In this document: positions 37,270-46,422 of the stretch, one piece after another | Numbering within the stretch: the stretch's first letter is position 1 | Layout: every line of letters begins with the position of its first letter | DNA from: Halomonas sp. PR-M31 | GTDB lineage: Bacteria > Pseudomonadota > Gammaproteobacteria > Pseudomonadales > Halomonadaceae | Direction: 5' to 3' | Assembly (NCBI RefSeq): GCF_001039575.1 | Contig: NZ_JIBT01000004.1 | Location: 1-55,044, forward strand | Length of the DNA stretch: 55,044 bases | The notes under the pieces: model-generated | The model's input: only the letters and a program-made list of their open reading frames with translations | What the model was told of the DNA's origin: nothing | Database searches by the model: none | Program-made: the position numbers and the translations under genes

Positions 37270-38584
37270 GATCGATCCGGTCCTGCTTACCGCCTTGATG
37301 TTCGGCTCCATGCTGGTGCTGATGGCCGTCGGCATGCCATTGGCCTGGACGCTGCTTGGCGTGGGCGTGGTGTTCGGCTATGTGATCTGGGGGCCGGACA
37401 GCTTGGGCATTCTCATGCCGTCGCTGTTCGGGCTGATGAATGAGTTCATTCTCGTCGCCCTGCCGCTGTTCATTCTGATGGGCATGATCCTGGAGCGATC
37501 CGGCATCGCCGACAGCCTGTTCGAGATGGTCTACAAGCTGATGGGCAGCGTGCGCGGTGGTCTGGGCATGGGTACCGTGCTGATCTGTGCCCTGATCGCG
37601 GCGATGGTGGGCATCACCGGTGCGGCGACGATCAGCCTCGGCCTGATCGCCTTGCCGGCAATGCTGAAGCGCGGCTATGACAAGCGCCTTTCAGCGGGGG
37701 TTATCATGGCCGGTGGCGCGCTGGGATTCTTGATCCCGCCCTCCCTGGTCATGATCATGTATGCCTTCCTGACTCGGGAATCCATCGGCAAGCTATTCGC
37801 CGCCGGCGTCATGCCGGGGCTGATGCTGGCCGTGATCTACATGATCTATATCGCCATCCGTTGCAAGATCAATCCGCAGCTGGGGCCGCCCCTGGATAAA
37901 TCCGAACGAGTCGATACTTGGGGCAAGATCAAGGCGCTGCGTGCCATCATCCTGCCGGGCGGTCTGATCGTGGTAGTGCTGGGCTCCATGGCGCTGGGCT
38001 ACACATCGCCCACCGAAGCCTCCGCCGTCGGCGCCGCCGGGGCCATGCTATGCGCGCTAGCGAACGGACGGCTCAATTTCAAGATGCTTTCCAGCGCGCT
38101 ATATTCCACGGCACGCATCATTGGCATGCTGATGTGGATCATGATCGGCGCGGTGGTGTTCTCCAAGATCTACATTGCACTCGGCGCCGGTCAGGAGATC
38201 GTTAATCACATCATCGCAGGCGATCTGAGCCCCTATGTGGTGCTGACCGTCATCTTGCTGAGCTACCTGATACTCGGCATGTTCCTCGATGACTCGGCGA
38301 TTTTGTTCATTACCGTGCCGCTGTACGTCCCGATCATCAAGGCGCTGGGGTTCGATCCCATCTGGTTCGCGACGATTTTCGTGCTGGCCATGCAGACGGC
38401 CTATCTCACGCCGCCTTTCGGCTACAACCTGTTCTACATGCGCTCGGTGGCGCCACCGGAAGTGACGACCGGAGATCTTTACCGCGCAGTGCTGCCGTTT
38501 ATTGCGCTGCAGGTGGTAGGCATCATTCTGGTGGTGGTGTTCCCGCAAATCGCCCTGTGGCTACCGAATCTGATTTTCGGTTGA
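37262..38584 (+). CDS. dctM: TRAP transporter large membrane subunit (DctM)
   Basis: The 440-residue protein has about 12 hydrophobic helices and the DctM motifs LPLFILMGMILERSGIA, GVIMAGGALGFLIPPSLVMI and TSPTEASAVGA. It performs sodium-coupled uptake together with DctP and DctQ. The ATG at 37262 (MLEIDPVLLTALM) starts just before the first helix. It closes the catabolic operon. Confidence 0.94.
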   Translation: MLEIDPVLLTALMFGSMLVLMAVGMPLAWTLLGVGVVFGYVIWGPDSLGILMPSLFGLMNEFILVALPLFILMGMILERSGIADSLFEMVYKLMGSVRGGLGMGTVLICALIAAMVGITGAATISLGLIALPAMLKRGYDKRLSAGVIMAGGALGFLIPPSLVMIMYAFLTRESIGKLFAAGVMPGLMLAVIYMIYIAIRCKINPQLGPPLDKSERVDTWGKIKALRAIILPGGLIVVVLGSMALGYTSPTEASAVGAAGAMLCALANGRLNFKMLSSALYSTARIIGMLMWIMIGAVVFSKIYIALGAGQEIVNHIIAGDLSPYVVLTVILLSYLILGMFLDDSAILFITVPLYVPIIKALGFDPIWFATIFVLAMQTAYLTPPFGYNLFYMRSVAPPEVTTGDLYRAVLPFIALQVVGIILVVVFPQIALWLPNLIFG

Positions 38585-38609
38585 GACAGAAGCTGGCACG
38601 GCGGGTCGA

Positions 38610-39557
38610 TTAACGGGTCAGTGCCTGCAAGTCGCGATCGAGCGCCGGCCAGTCGCATTCCGCGGTCTGGCCGATGAATACCAGACGCGTGCCCGGCGTG
38701 TCGCGATGGGGAAACGGGCGGGTCTCGAGCTGGCCGGCGGCGCGCTGCAGTTCCAGTTGCCGCTCATCTTCTAACTGAACCACACCCTTGATGCGCAGGA
38801 TGGCCCCTGGCAATCCTTGCAGCAATTTGGACAGCTTGGCGCCGTCCATGGCGCCTCGATGCTCGAAGCTATGGCTGGACAGCCCCAGCTCGGCAATACC
38901 GGTATGGTGATGAATGGCATCCTTGGCGGAGGGTTCGAGACTCACCGGCGCGTCGCTGCGCCAGAAGACCAACTCCGGAGGCAGGCGGGCCTGCTCGGTT
39001 TCAATCACCCGCGCATTGGGCAGCAGCCAATTTTCCTTTAGTTCTGCGTGGATACCCGGCAAGGCCTGGTCGGCCTTGTTCAATATCAGCCAGTCGGCGC
39101 AGGCGATCTGCGATTGCAGCAGTGCACGCAGTTCCCCTTGGCTTGAATTCAGGGATCTGGACAGATCGATCAACGTCATTACCGCATCCAGATGACAGCG
39201 CCGCCGCAGCGAGGGGTAGCCCAGTACGCTGACCACCCGGGCTGGGTCCGAGACGCCGCTACATTCGATCAATACATGATCGAGCCGCTCGCCACGATTG
39301 ATAAGCAGCCCCTCGATGCTGCTAGCCAGCTCACCCTGCAAGTTGCAGCATACGCAGCCGTTGCTCAGAGAAATCAGTCCTTCCTCTTCTTCACTGATCA
39401 GTTCGCGATCGATATTGAGCGCACCAAAATCATTCACCATGATTGCCAGGCGACGCCCATCGGCATGCGTCAACAGGTGATTGATCAAGGTGGTCTTGCC
39501 GGAACCCAGAAAACCTGCGATCACGGTCACGCCGATCGAAACAGGCGATGAGTTCAA
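38610..39557 (-). CDS. CobW/COG0523 family GTP-binding metallochaperone
   Basis: The 315-residue G3E-family GTPase has Walker A GFLGSGKTTLIN, the metal-binding CxCC (SNGCVCCNL), Walker B LIECSGVSDPARV and base-recognition LNKAD, then a CobW C-terminal domain. Relatives deliver or sense zinc, cobalt or other metals (YeiR, ZigA, YjiA types). It is short and lacks a His-rich tail, so the metal cannot be named. Its ATG overlaps the stop of a small upstream reading frame (ATGA). Confidence 0.88.
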   Translation of the reverse strand: MNSSPVSIGVTVIAGFLGSGKTTLINHLLTHADGRRLAIMVNDFGALNIDRELISEEEEGLISLSNGCVCCNLQGELASSIEGLLINRGERLDHVLIECSGVSDPARVVSVLGYPSLRRRCHLDAVMTLIDLSRSLNSSQGELRALLQSQIACADWLILNKADQALPGIHAELKENWLLPNARVIETEQARLPPELVFWRSDAPVSLEPSAKDAIHHHTGIAELGLSSHSFEHRGAMDGAKLSKLLQGLPGAILRIKGVVQLEDERQLELQRAAGQLETRPFPHRDTPGTRLVFIGQTAECDWPALDRDLQALTR

Positions 39558-39709
39558 GAAGACCTCTGGAGTGGCTGATTGTGTTGATACGGGGGAGATT
39601 TACGACGTTTCACCGGCTTTTTACGCGAAGGCGTAGCATCGAATTGAAGGTCGTAGACAGTGGATAAACGCGAGTCGGCGCTGGAGGCAAATTCAGAAAT
39701 GGAGTGCAT
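39554..39709 (-). CDS. Possible small basic protein coupled to the CobW-type gene
   Basis: A 51-residue reading frame starting MHSISEFASSADSRLSTVYD and ending in a basic Lys/Arg/Pro-rich tail. GGAG lies 7 bases before its ATG, and its stop overlaps the CobW start (ATGA), which are the main reasons to think it is translated. No family is recognised, and it may instead be a leader peptide. Confidence 0.4.
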   Translation of the reverse strand: MHSISEFASSADSRLSTVYDLQFDATPSRKKPVKRRKSPPYQHNQPLQRSS

Positions 39710-39903
39710 ATGATGCTCCGCTTTAGCAGTTGAACAAAGTAGGGCTGCAAGCTGTGTCAAATCCCCTATTGAGTCTCAATAACAACAGAGCGATTGGTGT
39801 CTGTCAACGTGGGTAAGCATTATTGGCGTGAAATAGACGAGGCGTAAGAAACTAAAAACAAGGAACAATCGGGAGTACGCGTGAAGTACGCCTAAAGAAG
39901 AGC

Positions 39904-39932
39904 AAAACAAGACGCGCCGAAGGCCCGGCGCG
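39904..39932 (-). terminator. Rho-independent terminator of metG
   Basis: On the minus strand CGCGCCG and CGGCGCG pair around a 6-base loop, followed by TCTTGTTTT. It lies about 30 bases after the metG stop. Confidence 0.7.
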
Positions 39933-39959
39933 CTCGTCAAGGTCTCTAGGGCCCAGATC

Positions 39960-42002
39960 TCAGGTCACGCGGCTTCCAGGTTCCACGCCGGAGTGCGGCT
40001 CCAGCAGGTAGATGCCGTCGCCGTTGCCTGCTGCCAGTACCATGCCTTCCGACACGCCAAAGCGCATCTTACGCGGCGCCAGGTTGGCGACCATCACCGT
40101 CAACATGCCTTCCAAGGCTTCCGGAGCATAGGCCGAGCGAATGCCGGAGAACACTGTGCGCGTCTCGCCGCCCAGATCCAGCGTGAGCTTTAGCAGCTTG
40201 TCGGCGCCTTCGACATACTCCGCCTTGGCGATGCGCACGATACGCAGATCGACCTTGGCAAAATCCTCGAAAGCGATCTCTTCGGCGATGGGGTTGTCCG
40301 TCAACGGGCCCCTGGGGGTTTCTTTCAATTTCTTCTCCTCCGCCAGGTCTTCCTTGGAGGCCTCGATCATCGCATCGATCTTGTCGCGCTCGATGCGGGT
40401 CATCAGCGGCTTGAACTTGTTGATGGTGTGGCCTTTCAGCACGGCTTCGCGGCTCTGCCAATCCAGGGATTCCAGATTGAGAAACGCCCGGGCATCCTCG
40501 GCCATCTTGGGTACCACCGGGGCGAGATAGACCATCAGCTGGCGGAAAAGATTGATACCCACGGAGCAGATATCCAGCACCTCCTGTTCGCGGCCTTCCT
40601 GCTTGGCCAGCACCCAGGGTTCCTTTTCGGCGATGTAAGTATTCGCTTCGTCCGCCAGCTCCATGATCCGGCGCATGCCGCGCCCGAACTCACGGCTATC
40701 GTAATCCTCGGCGATGGCCTCGCCGGCGTCGATAAAGCGCTGCATCAAGTCGGGCTCGGCGCAGTCAGCGGAGAGCGTGCCATCCCCCAGCTTCTTGACG
40801 AAGCCCGCGCAGCGGCTGGCGATGTTGACTACCTTGCCTACCAGATCCGAGTTCACCCGGTAGGCGAAGTCCTCCAGGTTCAAGTCCAGATCGTCGACCC
40901 CGGAAGTGAGCTTGGCAGCGAAGTAGTAGCGCAGGTATTCCGGATTCAGATACTCGGCGTAGGTGCCTGCCTTGATGAAGGTGCCCCGGGACTTGGACAT
41001 CTTCGCCCCATTGACGGTGACGAAGCCATGGCAATGCACACCGGTAGGGGTGCGCAGCCCCGCACCTTCGAGCATGGCCGGCCAGAACAGCGCGTGGAAG
41101 TAGACAATGTCCTTGCCAATGAAGTGATAGACCTCGGCCTCCGAGTCCTTCTTCCAGTAACTGTCGAAGTCGATGCCTTCCCGGTCGCACAGGTTCTGGA
41201 AGCTGGCTAGATAACCGATCGGCGCGTCCAGCCACACATAGAAATACTTGCCCGGCGCATCCGGAATCTCGAAGCCAAAATACGGCGCGTCCCGAGAGAT
41301 ATCCCATTCGTTCAACCCGGACTCGAACCACTCCTGCAGCTTGTTGGCGATCTGCGGCTGCACGTGGCCACCCTGAATCCACTGTTTCAGGAACGCCTCG
41401 AAATCCGGCAGCTTGAAAAAGTAGTGAGTCGAGCTGCGCACTTCCGGCGTGGCGCCGGAAATCGCCGAGACCGGATCGATCAACTCCGCCGGGGTATAAG
41501 TGGCGCTGCAGGCCTCGCAGTTGTCGCCGTACTGATCCGGCGTCTTGCACTTCGGGCAGGTGCCCTTGATGAAGCGATCCGCCAGGAACAAGCCCTTCAC
41601 AGGGTCGTACATCTGCTCGATGTCCCGAGTCGCGATGTGGCCCGCATCGCGCAGCGCGATATAGATGCGCTCGCTGTGAAGGCGATTCTCTTCGGAATGG
41701 GTTGAGTGATAGTTATCGAAGGCCACATTAAAGCGCGCGAAATCCGCCTGATGCTCCTCAGACACCCGAGCGATCAACTGCTCCGGCGTCACGCCTTCCT
41801 GTTCGGCCCGCAGCATGATGGCGGTGCCGTGAGCATCATCGGCACAGACGTAGTAGCAATCATGGCCACGGCTTTTCTGAAAGCGCACCCAGATATCGGT
41901 CTGGATGTACTCAAGTAAATGGCCTAGGTGAATCGAGCCGTTGGCGTAGGGCAGGGCGCTGGTGACCAGGATCTTGCGCTTGGCATTGGCGGTAGTCGGC
42001 AT
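39960..42002 (-). CDS. metG: Methionyl-tRNA synthetase
   Basis: The 680-residue class I synthetase has the HIGH-type motif [14 protein letters not shown], zinc-binding cysteines [22 protein letters not shown] (AKMSKSRGT), the anticodon-binding helical domain and a C-terminal EMAP-like tRNA-binding domain ([20 protein letters not shown]). Length matches the long dimeric E. coli form. It is the last clearly chromosomal gene before the accessory island. Confidence 0.97.
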   Translation of the reverse strand: MPTTANAKRKILVTSALPYANGSIHLGHLLEYIQTDIWVRFQKSRGHDCYYVCADDAHGTAIMLRAEQEGVTPEQLIARVSEEHQADFARFNVAFDNYHSTHSEENRLHSERIYIALRDAGHIATRDIEQMYDPVKGLFLADRFIKGTCPKCKTPDQYGDNCEACSATYTPAELIDPVSAISGATPEVRSSTHYFFKLPDFEAFLKQWIQGGHVQPQIANKLQEWFESGLNEWDISRDAPYFGFEIPDAPGKYFYVWLDAPIGYLASFQNLCDREGIDFDSYWKKDSEAEVYHFIGKDIVYFHALFWPAMLEGAGLRTPTGVHCHGFVTVNGAKMSKSRGTFIKAGTYAEYLNPEYLRYYFAAKLTSGVDDLDLNLEDFAYRVNSDLVGKVVNIASRCAGFVKKLGDGTLSADCAEPDLMQRFIDAGEAIAEDYDSREFGRGMRRIMELADEANTYIAEKEPWVLAKQEGREQEVLDICSVGINLFRQLMVYLAPVVPKMAEDARAFLNLESLDWQSREAVLKGHTINKFKPLMTRIERDKIDAMIEASKEDLAEEKKLKETPRGPLTDNPIAEEIAFEDFAKVDLRIVRIAKAEYVEGADKLLKLTLDLGGETRTVFSGIRSAYAPEALEGMLTVMVANLAPRKMRFGVSEGMVLAAGNGDGIYLLEPHSGVEPGSRVT

Positions 42003-42266
42003 GGTGGCTCTAGTGACTGAATCGAAAGGGAATGAGCGTCACGAGGACGAAAGGCCGATTGTAGCCCGCTTGGCGGCTGGGTGCATCCGTGGGGGGTTCT
42101 ACTCGTCGCTTCGAATCATCCTCTCAGGCTCGACAGCATCAATTGCATGACACATTGCTGTTTATGCATGTTCAAGGACTTTTCAGGCCTGTCGATACAG
42201 TATTCATAGCGCTTTGTGAAAACGTCTCGAGCGTGATGACAGCTATCTAGAACAGGAATTCAACAA

Positions 42267-42926
42267 GTGCATAAGGCATCTATAAAAATGATACGCAGAT
42301 CGTTTTTACCTGCGATTCCGGAGTTTGAAAAGGCGGCTGACTTGCTGTCGCAAGCAGCAGATTTTTTGATAGCAGGGGATCTTGAAAACTGTGGGGAATG
42401 CCTGGTTCAAGCAGACCTGCGGCCACTGCGTGAGTTTGCCTTTCTTATTGCAGGTCCAATCAAGCTAGAAATCCACCGCCAGTCAAAAAACCCGGTTTTC
42501 GATCCGGTGCCAAAAGAGAATAGGCCCCGAATGCCTAGCCTGTCAGAGTCGAGGGCTATTTTTGCCAGAGATGGCTATCGATGCCGATTCTGTCAGTCGC
42601 GCATTGTCGTCAAAGAAGCCCACAAGGTATTCGCAAAATTTCTTCCGGAACAGGCAAGAAAGAGCCGAATCAATGAGGACAACCACTTCGGCATCTCAAC
42701 GTTGACCGGGTCCATTGATCATTTGCTGCCTTACAGCCGGGGCGGTGGTAACGAGCCCGAAAACTTGGTCACTGCCTGCGGCCCATGTCAGTTCGGACGC
42801 AATCAATGGACGCTTGAAGAAGTACAGATTGAAAACCCTATGAAGTATGAGCCCATAGTCGACGACTGGGATGGATTGTCTCGGCTAATGCCGCTGGGAA
42901 GGAAGAGCTTTTCTTTTACTGCTTGA
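42267..42926 (+). CDS. HNH endonuclease domain protein
   Basis: The 219-residue protein carries a C-terminal zinc-stabilised HNH nuclease domain: CxxC at C106/C109, the catalytic Asp-His pair D151-H152 (GSIDHLLPYSRGGG), N166 (EPENLVTACGPC) and a second CxxC at C171/C174. An insertion of about 30 residues lies between the first CxxC and the DH. Residues 1-90 are helical and not recognised. Such HNH proteins occur in restriction and phage-defence settings as well as in mobile elements; no partner gene is visible. Its composition is richer in A+T than metG next to it. It is the first gene of the accessory island. Confidence 0.8.
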   Translation: MHKASIKMIRRSFLPAIPEFEKAADLLSQAADFLIAGDLENCGECLVQADLRPLREFAFLIAGPIKLEIHRQSKNPVFDPVPKENRPRMPSLSESRAIFARDGYRCRFCQSRIVVKEAHKVFAKFLPEQARKSRINEDNHFGISTLTGSIDHLLPYSRGGGNEPENLVTACGPCQFGRNQWTLEEVQIENPMKYEPIVDDWDGLSRLMPLGRKSFSFTA

Positions 42927-43031
42927 AGGGTGTGGTCAATTTTCACCGCTGAGGTGCGAACCTTAGATTACAAACCGCCAAGGTCAGATGAGTCGAACCT
43001 AAAGCATAGCTACTGATCTTCCATAAACTCC

Positions 43032-44034
43032 TTAATGAATAGGTGAGGCTCGCAGAATTCGCCGAACCCAGTCACGATAGCGTTTGATCCATCGGGTAGC
43101 GCGGCATAACCACTCGCCCAGCGCCAGGACATTTCTGAACGCCCGATTGGCACAGCGGCGCTTCAGCCAGCTCCACACCGCTTCGATGGGATTCAGCTCG
43201 GGCGCATAAGGCGGCAACGCGACCAGGCGCAGTCGGTCTTGGACCTTTGGTTGGCGCAGTAAATCACGCACGGCGCGACAGCGGTGTACCGGCGCGTTGT
43301 CCCAGACGATACACAGCTTGCCCGGTCAATAGCGCAGCAACGTCTTCAGAAAGGCCACAATATCGCTTTCTTTCACCGTGCTTGACGTCCACTGAAAATA
43401 GCAGCGCCCCTCGGTCGAGGCGGCGCCGATCACCATGTGGCGCGGCGACTGGCCGCGCCTGCCCTTGACGACCGGGGTCTTGCCCACCGGGGCAAACGTC
43501 TTCAGATGAGGCGAGCAGAGATGAAAGCTCGATTCATCGACGAAGATCAGCGTCTCGCTCCGGGCCTCGGCCTGTTTTTTTTAATTCTGGCCAGAGCTGC
43601 TCTCGCCAGTGGTCGATGGTGGCCTCGTCGCGTCGACTATCCCGGCGTTTGGGCACCTGCCAGGACCAGCCCCACTGCCGGAGCAGGTCACTGATCTTCG
43701 AGGTGCTGTAACGGACATCGGTCAGCCGCGCGATGGCATCGGCGATACGTTGCGTCGTCCAACGTTGGTCGTCGTAGCCGAAGCCTTCCGGGCCCAAGGC
43801 CTCTAATGCCGCCAACACCCGAGGCACGAGTTCAGCGGGAAGACGTGGCGGTCGACCGGAGCGCGGTTGTGTCTTGAGGGCGTCTTCGCCGCCCTCACGC
43901 GCCCGGGCAACCCATTGGCTGACAGCGCCTTGGGTGACCTCCAGGCGTCGAGCGGCTTCCGTTTGGCTCATACCGTCCTCGACCCACTTGACGGCGAGCT
44001 AGCGACGATAGGTGTCAGCGGAGTCGTGTAGCAT
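43032..44034 (-). mobile_element. IS630-family transposase remnant, inactive
   Basis: The N-terminal part has a helix-turn-helix (MSQTEAARRLEVTQGAVSQW) and a linker; the catalytic part shows all three DDE positions in separate segments: LIFVDESSFHL, IVWDNAPVHR and NPIEAVWSWLKRR. The gene is broken by an in-frame TAG near 44000, a frameshift at the A8/T8 run near 43575 and an in-frame TGA near 43325. The full gene would be about 340 residues starting at 44034. The ends of the element were not found with confidence. It marks the left part of the accessory island. Confidence 0.85.
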
Positions 44035-44685
44035 AACGATAACATGTCAGAGCATGTTCTCGGTCGACAGGCATGCCATTATGAAGTTCCTGTATCGTCA
44101 GTAATAACCAAAACCCTGCACTTCGCAGCCAGCTGCACCGTGGAAGAGGGTCGCACAAGCGGCCAGCACTGTTGCCTTCGATCAAGATTTATTCAAAAAA
44201 TTAAGACGCTACTGCCAATACCTAATATATTTATATATGTTTTACATAAAAATGTCTCTGCAGCGTGGCGACATGATGAATAGAAAAGCGACAGGAGGGC
44301 GTGCGAATGCGCTATGACTTCCTGTGGCGGTAGCGTGGGCGGAGCAGTCACCAACATGATGTTCAATAAGCTGGCTGTCCGTTCAGTCTATTTTCCTTGG
44401 CGAAGACCAATGGCGGCACAGGCCTGGTCGCTTAGTTGAAGGCGGTTCCCAAGCATGGACGTGACTCCTGTCGAGTGCGCGTTTTTATACAGTACTATTG
44501 CGTGAGCAAATCACAGCAGTCAAATGATTACGTAGCAGCCAGCAGGGTGGCGGCATGAGTTGTTGTTTTATGAATTTTTAGGTGGACACTATTGGGAGTC
44601 AGAAACCGTAATCATGAAGCGGTCGGATTTCCGCAGTATCGAAGCGGTCTAACTAACTTGCTGTTATACATGAGAAGAAACTCAG
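44035..44685. other. 650 bases without a supported gene
   Basis: Several stops in each frame and no recognised protein. Up to about 44280 the DNA is A+T-rich (ATTTATATATG tracts). Near its end, GTCTAAC (about 44648) and GTTATAC (44663-44669) resemble the paired core sites of an integron attC, with GCGGTCTAACT preceding. This is the left-most of several such boundaries in the island (see findings). Confidence 0.4.
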
Positions 44686-45039
44686 ATGAGCCTGAAAGAA
44701 CACTTTGAATTGCTAGCCACCTACAATCAGTGGATGAACTCGAAGGTTTATGAGGCTGCGGGACAACTCTCTGCGGCAGGATTGGTGAAAGACCGTGGGG
44801 CCTTTTTTGGCTCAGTTCTTGGAACTCTTAACCACATCCTTGTTGGCGATACCATCTGGCTCAAACGCTTTGCTACACATCCGTCCTGCCTAGTGTCGTT
44901 GCGGGAGGTCGCTAATCTTCAAAATCCGACTGGCCTAGATCAGATGGTCTTTAAAGATCTTGGTGGCTTATCTGAGCACCGACTGGCAGAGCTTTCTGAA
45001 GGTCAATCAACTGGTGGGCAGCATGAGCCGTCGAGATAA
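44686..45039 (+). pseudogene. DinB family protein, truncated by an IS3-family remnant
   Basis: The first 100 residues match the DinB/DUF664 four-helix fold: MSLKEHFELLATYNQWMNSK, then LGTLNHILVGDTIWLKRFA with the metal-ligand His after Asn. A complete protein would be about 170 residues. From about 44985 the DNA belongs to an IS3-family transposase gene in another frame, so the DinB reading frame ends in a short foreign tail at 45039. The last metal-binding His residues are lost. DinB-like proteins are putative metal-dependent thiol transferases. Confidence 0.75.
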
Positions 45040-45275
45040 CTGCCACGACAACGCTGTCGCCGAAAGCTTCTTCCAACTCCTCAAGCGTGAACGGATCAAG
45101 CGGCGAATCTATCCGACTCGGGAAGCTGCCAGAAGCGATGTGTTCGATTATATCGAGATGTTCTACAACTCAAAGCGCCGTCATGGGACGAGTGATGATC
45201 TATCACCCTTTGAGTATGAACGGCGTTAGTTCCAGAGCCTGATGGGTATCTAGCAGACCCGGGGCGATTTAGCCT
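44985..45275 (+). mobile_element. IS3-family element remnant (3' end of the transposase and terminal repeat)
   Basis: The fragment encodes the C-terminal 75 residues of an IS3-type OrfB integrase: FLKVNQLVGSMSRR, DNCHDNAVAESFFQLLKRE (with the final catalytic Glu region) and YIEMFYNSKRRHG, ending at 45229. About 20 bases later GTATCTAGCAGACCCGGGGCG resembles the right terminal repeat of IS3-group elements. The 5' two-thirds are missing, so it cannot transpose. The left junction lies inside the DinB gene. Confidence 0.8.
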
Positions 45276-45327
45276 GCTGGCGGCGTTAGGCTGAAAAAGT
45301 CGATGAACACTACCATCAGAGGTGGCA

Positions 45328-46422
45328 ATGCAATTAGTGAACATGACTATCGATAGAATAATAATCCATCAAGTTTATCGAAGAGATCAAGATGGAAGCA
45401 AAGTAGAGCCTTTGCAAAGCCATGAATATACAAGATTCGATAGCAGCGCTATGGAGGAATTCAAATCGAGAATAAGAGATGCACTTGGTGAAGGCTCAAA
45501 GGCTGTCCAAATGCAAATAGTGGATCAAGGAAAAGGAGACTTGCCACACATTGTAGAAAGCATCATATCTGAGGATGACGCGAACTTTGCAGTTTCGTCT
45601 TATGATTTTGCTAAAAAGCTAACTGATGCTCAGCAACGAAAATCCATTCCTGGTGGTATATTAGTCGTTTTCACTGGAAAACAAGGTTATCTGCAAAAGA
45701 GGTTCTTGGGTGTCATTAAGGCGGAAATTCATAGCGGCTATGAAAAACATGAAGATCTCACCACTCAAGAAATATCTTTAAAGTTTGTTCAGGAACTTTT
45801 GCTGACACCAGGAACAAGGCTATATAAGACCGCTTCGTTTTTTGAAAAAGATGGTATTGACAATGGTAGCCAAGATCTAAATGATAAATGGGCTGTTATG
45901 ATATCGGACTATCAAATAAGCCAAACGGACGGAAAGGCGGCAGCTCAATATTTTTACTCTGATTTTTTAGGCTGTGGTTATCCAGAAACCAGTGCCAGAA
46001 CAACTAAGAAATTCTATGATTCAGCAAGCTCTTTTATTGATCACCTAGACGCTTCCTCTGAAAAGAAGAGTGATCTTTATAATGCGCTGACTACCTACAT
46101 GAAAGTTGATACCTCTTCGACAATAACACCATCTGACTTTGCGTCAAGCTATTTCGATGTAGACACCCAAGATTCATTTAACGCGCATATGGAAGAGGCC
46201 GGTATCCCTAGCTCTTCATTCACTAAGGATAATGCTCATATAGAATCGAAGCTTAAATTTAGAAAGGTTGATTTTAGCAAGAATGTTAAGATCACTGCAC
46301 CGTCAGAAGTTTTCAAGAACTACGTTAAAATTGAATCAATTGAAGGTGATCCAGACGAATCGGGAACTCCTCAGACCTGGACTAAAGTCATCATCAAAGA
46401 CAGGATAACTCGGCAAGAATGA
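45328..46422 (+). CDS. Nucleoid-associated protein, NA37/YejK family
   Basis: The 364-residue protein matches the NA37 family (YejK/NdpA): MQLVNMTIDRIIIHQVYRR at the start, a first alpha/beta part, GGILVVFTGKQ, a central KKFYDSASSFIDHL and a C-terminal strand-rich part (LKFRKVDFSKNVKITAPSE). E. coli YejK is a nucleoid-bound protein of 335 residues; family members also occur on plasmids and in defence islands. AGAGG precedes the ATG. The stop overlaps the next gene's start (ATGA), so both proteins are made together. Composition is distinctly A+T-rich compared with flanking chromosomal genes, and it lies directly after an attC-like core at 45285, suggesting acquisition. Confidence 0.8.
   Translation: MQLVNMTIDRIIIHQVYRRDQDGSKVEPLQSHEYTRFDSSAMEEFKSRIRDALGEGSKAVQMQIVDQGKGDLPHIVESIISEDDANFAVSSYDFAKKLTDAQQRKSIPGGILVVFTGKQGYLQKRFLGVIKAEIHSGYEKHEDLTTQEISLKFVQELLLTPGTRLYKTASFFEKDGIDNGSQDLNDKWAVMISDYQISQTDGKAAAQYFYSDFLGCGYPETSARTTKKFYDSASSFIDHLDASSEKKSDLYNALTTYMKVDTSSTITPSDFASSYFDVDTQDSFNAHMEEAGIPSSSFTKDNAHIESKLKFRKVDFSKNVKITAPSEVFKNYVKIESIEGDPDESGTPQTWTKVIIKDRITRQE

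Noticed and set aside
40428-41210. 260-codon frame antisense to metG
   Set aside because: It is a codon-bias shadow of metG, with no ribosome site and no family resemblance.
44044-44283. 79-codon frame starting MSEHVLGRQACHYE
   Set aside because: It has no family match or ribosome site, has mixed composition and lies in transposon debris.
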